Below, one piece after another: positions 7,029 through 9,504 of a DNA stretch of 9,504 bases. The notes beneath the pieces were generated by a model that did no database searches, was not told the origin of the DNA, and saw nothing but the letters and a program-made list of their open reading frames with translations. Each line of letters opens with the position of its first letter. Position 1 is the stretch's first letter. Position numbers and translations under genes: made by a program. The DNA is from Betaproteobacteria bacterium (GTDB lineage Bacteria > Pseudomonadota > Gammaproteobacteria > Burkholderiales > SG8-39): contig JAABRB010000113.1 of the NCBI GenBank assembly GCA_011391185.1, positions 1 to 9,504 of the forward strand, in the 5' to 3' direction.

Positions 7029-7059
7029 AGTCTAGCAACTTCACGAATTCACGTGTCAG
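7029..7059 (-). promoter_or_regulatory. Possible promoter of the hydrolase-tctCBA block
   Basis: On the minus strand CTGACA (7059-7054) resembles a -35 box and overlaps the lysR stop codon. TAGACT (7034-7029) resembles a -10 box at a spacing of 19 bp, or GCTAGA (7036-7031) at 17 bp. Transcription would start about 25 bases before the hydrolase ATG. The match is moderate, and the block could also be read from the lysR promoter. Confidence 0.25.
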
Positions 7060-7967
7060 CGGTGATCGCGCAGCAGACCCAGCCGCCCCCCGCATTCGGT
7101 CGCAAGCGCCACGAACGCCCGTACGGATGGTGACTCGTCCGATGTGTTCCACACGAGCCCGATTTCGACCGGCGGGGTCTTGTCTTGAAGCGGTCGGTAC
7201 GCGACCCCGGTCCGGCGCAGGTGCTGAAGGGAAGCCGGCACGAGCGCGACGCCCATGCCGGCCGCGACCAGGCTCACGATGGTCTGCATCTGGACGGCTT
7301 CCTGGTCGATTCGCGGCGCGAAACCGGCGCGCCGGCAGGATCCAATGATGAGATCGTAGAGGCTCGGGCCCGCCTTGCGCGGGAACAGGATGAAAGGCTC
7401 GTCGGCCAGCGCAGCGAGAGGGAGCGGACCACGCGGGAAGCGGTCGCGGGCGCGCGCCGGCAAGGCCACCATGAGTCGGTCGTGCACGAGCGGCCGATAG
7501 ACGAGCCGTGGATCGGTGACCGGCGGGAGAACCATCCCCACATCGATCTCGCCCTGGCCCAGGGCGGAAAGCAGCGCGTCGGTGGCGCCTTCCTGCAGGG
7601 CAAGCTTGAGACCCGGATGACGCTTGCGGAATTCGGGCACGAGGGTGGGGAGGATGTTGTACGCGGCAACGCTGATGAATCCGAGTGCCACGGTCCCAGC
7701 CTCGCCGGACGCGAGCTGCCGGGCACCCTCTTTCAGCGCATCGGCTTCGCGTAGCAGCCGGCGCGCCTCGGGCAGCAGCACGCTGCCCGCGGTGGTGAGC
7801 GTGACGGCTCGGCGGGTGCGCACGAAAAGGGGTGTGCCGAGCTCGTCCTCGAGCGCGCGAATCTGGCGCGACAGGGGCGGCTGCGAAATCGTGAGCTGAC
7901 GCGCCGCACGCCCGAAGTTGAGTGCTTCGGCCACGGCGACGAAGTAGCGGAGGTGGCGCAGCTCCAT
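7056..7967 (-). CDS. LysR-type transcriptional regulator, CatM/BenM-like
   Basis: This 303-residue protein is a full-length LysR regulator. The N-terminal winged helix-turn-helix is very typical: MELRHLRYFVAVAEALNF (1-18), AARQLTISQPPLSRQIRALE (21-40), ELGTPLFVR (42-50). A linker helix follows to about residue 90 and then the periplasmic-binding-like effector domain. The N-terminus and the segment QMQTIVSLVAAGMGVALVP (226-244) resemble the CatM/BenM/CbnR branch, which senses muconate and other aromatic breakdown acids. Ser99 and Thr129 fall at or next to the positions (Ser99, Thr128) that contact effector in BenM, recalled from memory. A perfect ATAC-N7-GTAT site lies 34 bp upstream of the ATG. 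It is divergent from ilvD and upstream, on the same strand, of the hydrolase and tctCBA, so either side could be its target. No good Shine-Dalgarno sequence precedes the ATG at 7967. Confidence 0.93.
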   Translation of the reverse strand: MELRHLRYFVAVAEALNFGRAARQLTISQPPLSRQIRALEDELGTPLFVRTRRAVTLTTAGSVLLPEARRLLREADALKEGARQLASGEAGTVALGFISVAAYNILPTLVPEFRKRHPGLKLALQEGATDALLSALGQGEIDVGMVLPPVTDPRLVYRPLVHDRLMVALPARARDRFPRGPLPLAALADEPFILFPRKAGPSLYDLIIGSCRRAGFAPRIDQEAVQMQTIVSLVAAGMGVALVPASLQHLRRTGVAYRPLQDKTPPVEIGLVWNTSDESPSVRAFVALATECGGRLGLLRDHR

Positions 7968-8001
7968 GCTTGGTCATGGGCCCGTGAGAGCCCGGGCGAC
8001 G

Positions 8002-8016
8002 ATACCTAAAAAGTAT
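8002..8016. promoter_or_regulatory. LysR-type operator ATAC-N7-GTAT
   Basis: ATAC (8002-8005) and GTAT (8013-8016) are separated by seven bases (CTAAAAA); the symmetry extends by one more base each side (GATAC/GTATC). It fits the general LysR T-N11-A rule and is exactly the consensus reported for CatM and BenM. A lone GTAT half-site at 8045-8048 lies 32 bp away, about three helical turns. The site is placed to let the regulator bind next to its own promoter. Confidence 0.65.
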
Positions 8017-8020
8017 CATA
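8015..8020 (-). promoter_or_regulatory. Probable -10 box of lysR overlapping the operator
   Basis: On the minus strand these six bases read TATGAT, five of six matches to the sigma-70 -10 consensus, about 48 bases before the lysR ATG. No good -35 box is found 16-18 bp upstream. Overlap with the ATAC-N7-GTAT site fits the usual negative autoregulation of LysR genes. On the plus strand the same place reads TATCAT, so a promoter toward ilvD cannot be excluded. Confidence 0.4.
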
Positions 8021-8075
8021 TGTGCGCTTCTGATGCATTGGACGGTATGACAGTGTCCCGCTAAGCTCGACGTTG

Positions 8076-8123
8076 ACGGATCGGACAGCACACGGATCGG
8101 ACAGCACACGGATCGGACAGCAC
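8076..8123 (+). repeat. Three perfect 16-bp tandem repeats upstream of ilvD
   Basis: The unit ACGGATCGGACAGCAC occurs three times without a mismatch (8076-8091, 8092-8107, 8108-8123). It lies between lysR and ilvD, ending 117 bp before the ilvD ATG. The end of the unit, AGCACA, has an inverted partner TGTGCT at 8144-8149, so a copy may pair with it in RNA or DNA. It may be a variable-number repeat or a repeated protein-binding site; the operator at 8002-8016 is unrelated in sequence. Confidence 0.9.
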
Positions 8124-8240
8124 ATCCGGCGGACCCGAATGTGTGTGCTCGAACCGCTTCGCCTTCACCCATCGGGCCGCCCCGGCGAGGCGCTAGACTT
8201 CCGGGCTGACCCGCATATCGCAATCCCTACGGAGGACGTC

Positions 8241-9504
8241 ATGGCTACCAACCCTCGCAGCCGAACCATCACAGCGGGAGTCGCCCGTTCCCCCAATCGC
8301 GCCATGTTGCGCGCGGTCGGATTCGGCAACGACGACTTCGAAAAGCCGATCGTGGGCGTCGCGAACGGCCACTCAACGATGAATCCCTGCAATGCCGGCA
8401 TTCAGCCGCTGGTGGACCGGGCGATGGACGCGCTGCGCGCGGCGGGCGCGATGCCGCAGGTGTTTGGCGTGCCGACCGTTACCGACGGCATCGGCATGGG
8501 CACGGAAGCGATGAAGTACTCGCTCGTCTCGCGCGAGGTGATCGCCGATGCGATCGAGACCTCGGTGAACGGTCAGGCGATGGACGGCGCCCTCGTCGTC
8601 GGCGGATGCGACAAGAACATGCCCGGCGGGATGATGGCGCTGGCACGCATGAACGTGCCGGGAATCTACGTCTACGCCGGAACGATCAGGCCTGGCAAAT
8701 GGAAGGGGCAGGATCTCACCATTGTGTCGGCATTCGAAGCGGTCGGCGCATTCAGCGCGGGCAAGATGAGCGAGGAGGACTTCGTCGGCATCGAGAAGAA
8801 CGCCTGCCCGTCGACGGGTGCGTGCGGCGGCATGTTTACCGCGAACACGATGAGCTCGTCATTCGAGGCACTCGGAATGAGTCTCCTCGGCTCGTCGCAA
8901 ATGGCCTGCCCCGATCCCGAAAAGGCAGAATCGGCCGCAGAGTCCGCGCGGGTGCTGGTGAATGCGATCCGGAAGAACATCCGTCCGCGCGACATCATTT
9001 CGCGGAAGTCCATCGAGAATGCGATTGCACTCGTCATGGCGACCGGGGGTTCGACCAACGCGGTACTGCATTACCTCGCCATCGCCTCCGCCGCAGGGGT
9101 GAAGTGGACCATCGACGACTTCGAGCGTGTGCGGCGCAAGGTTCCGGTACTGTGCAATCTGAAGCCATCGGGCCAGTATGTCGCGATGGATTTCCACCGC
9201 GCGGGTGGCGTTCCGCAGGTGCTCAAGATGCTCCTCAATCACGGGCGGCTCCACGGGGAATGCCGGACGATCACTGGGCGGACCCTTGCGGAAGAACTGG
9301 CGAACGTGCCCGACGAGCCGCGCCCCGATCAGGACGTGATCCGGCCCTGGGGAAAACCCATGTACGCGCAGGGACATCTCGCGATTCTCAAGGGAAATCT
9401 CGCGCCGGAGGGGTGCGTCGCAAAAATCACCGGGCTCAAGAATCCCGTCATCATCGGTCCCGCGCGCGTTTTTGACTCCGAGCCGGCGTGCATGAAAGCC
9501 ATCA
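8241..9504 (+). CDS. ilvD: Dihydroxy-acid dehydratase, 3' end outside the window
   Basis: IlvD removes water from 2,3-dihydroxy-isovalerate and 2,3-dihydroxy-3-methylvalerate, the third step of valine and isoleucine synthesis, in the cytosol. The frame runs from ATG 8241 to the window edge without a stop (421 codons of about 560). GGAGG at 8231-8235, five bases before the ATG, fixes the start. Cofactor and metal motifs are intact: NPCNAG with Cys50, [10 protein letters not shown] with Asp82, [10 protein letters not shown] with Cys123 and the carbamylatable Lys125, and [14 protein letters not shown] with Cys195. Cys50/Cys123/Cys195 are the three cluster ligands known in this family. [20 protein letters not shown] at 142-161 and [20 protein letters not shown] near the right end are characteristic of genuine IlvD rather than sugar-acid dehydratases. 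The sequence resembles the short Burkholderiales form, which probably carries a [2Fe-2S] cluster. It diverges from the LysR gene. Confidence 0.96.
   Translation, partial: MATNPRSRTITAGVARSPNRAMLRAVGFGNDDFEKPIVGVANGHSTMNPCNAGIQPLVDRAMDALRAAGAMPQVFGVPTVTDGIGMGTEAMKYSLVSREVIADAIETSVNGQAMDGALVVGGCDKNMPGGMMALARMNVPGIYVYAGTIRPGKWKGQDLTIVSAFEAVGAFSAGKMSEEDFVGIEKNACPSTGACGGMFTANTMSSSFEALGMSLLGSSQMACPDPEKAESAAESARVLVNAIRKNIRPRDIISRKSIENAIALVMATGGSTNAVLHYLAIASAAGVKWTIDDFERVRRKVPVLCNLKPSGQYVAMDFHRAGGVPQVLKMLLNHGRLHGECRTITGRTLAEELANVPDEPRPDQDVIRPWGKPMYAQGHLAILKGNLAPEGCVAKITGLKNPVIIGPARVFDSEPACMKAI

Noticed and set aside
8076..8123. CRISPR array
   Set aside because: The repeats are 16 bp, directly abutting and without spacers, so this is a simple tandem repeat.
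7000..8223. A 407-codon minus-strand ORF running through lysR and the lysR-ilvD intergenic region
   Set aside because: The in-frame LysR protein is clear in another frame. This ORF reads through the operator and tandem repeats and has no recognisable domain.
8606..9475. A 289-codon plus-strand ORF within ilvD
   Set aside because: It is a frame-shifted shadow of ilvD, whose real frame is open from 8241 to the edge and carries all cluster ligands.

Overview
The window is high-GC, densely coding bacterial DNA, most likely from a betaproteobacterium (Burkholderiales or a relative). The reasons are the Bug-type TctC receptor with its TctB/TctA partners, an IlvD that closely resembles the Burkholderiales short form, and GC-rich codon use that leaves long spurious ORFs opposite almost every gene. 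I see no tRNA, rRNA, CRISPR array, transposase or phage gene.

Layout. Positions 1-561 (+) hold the C-terminal end of a large FAD/[4Fe-4S] oxidoreductase of the YdiJ/D-lactate-dehydrogenase type. Positions 757-1725 (+) encode an NAD-dependent epimerase/dehydratase-like extended SDR with its own promoter-like region and a strong ribosome binding site. It converges on a long minus-strand block, and a minus-strand intrinsic terminator lies between them at 1758-1781. Read 5' to 3', the minus-strand block is: LysR-type regulator (7967-7056), alpha/beta hydrolase (6997-6077), tctC (6011-4989), tctB (4954-4454), tctA (4432-2918), lgt (2837-2052) and a YdcH/DUF465 small protein (2015-1803). All gaps are short (21-80 bp), so much of this may be cotranscribed. 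An ilvD gene (8241 onward, +) diverges from the regulator and runs off the right edge.

Function. TctCBA is a complete tripartite tricarboxylate transporter: a periplasmic receptor that probably uses Tat export, a small membrane subunit and a large membrane subunit. It should import an organic acid. The hydrolase and the CatM/BenM-like LysR regulator upstream of it are plausible partners: the regulator could sense the acid or a metabolite, and the hydrolase could process an ester or related compound. lgt (lipoprotein maturation), ilvD (branched-chain amino acid synthesis) and ydcH are housekeeping genes. The hydrolase-tctCBA block therefore looks like an accessory module sitting between housekeeping genes.

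The parts most worth a second look are non-coding. (1) A perfect 28-bp direct repeat duplicates the 5' end of lgt. Its two copies are separated by 43 bp that contain a perfect 9-bp-stem hairpin, and this creates a 23-codon leader ORF whose stop overlaps the lgt start (TAATG). (2) A perfect ATAC-N7-GTAT site, the BenM/CatM operator consensus, lies just upstream of the lysR gene and overlaps its -10-like box. (3) Three perfect 16-bp tandem repeats lie in the lysR-ilvD intergenic region. No wholly new protein system is evident; the protein-coding genes all fit known families.
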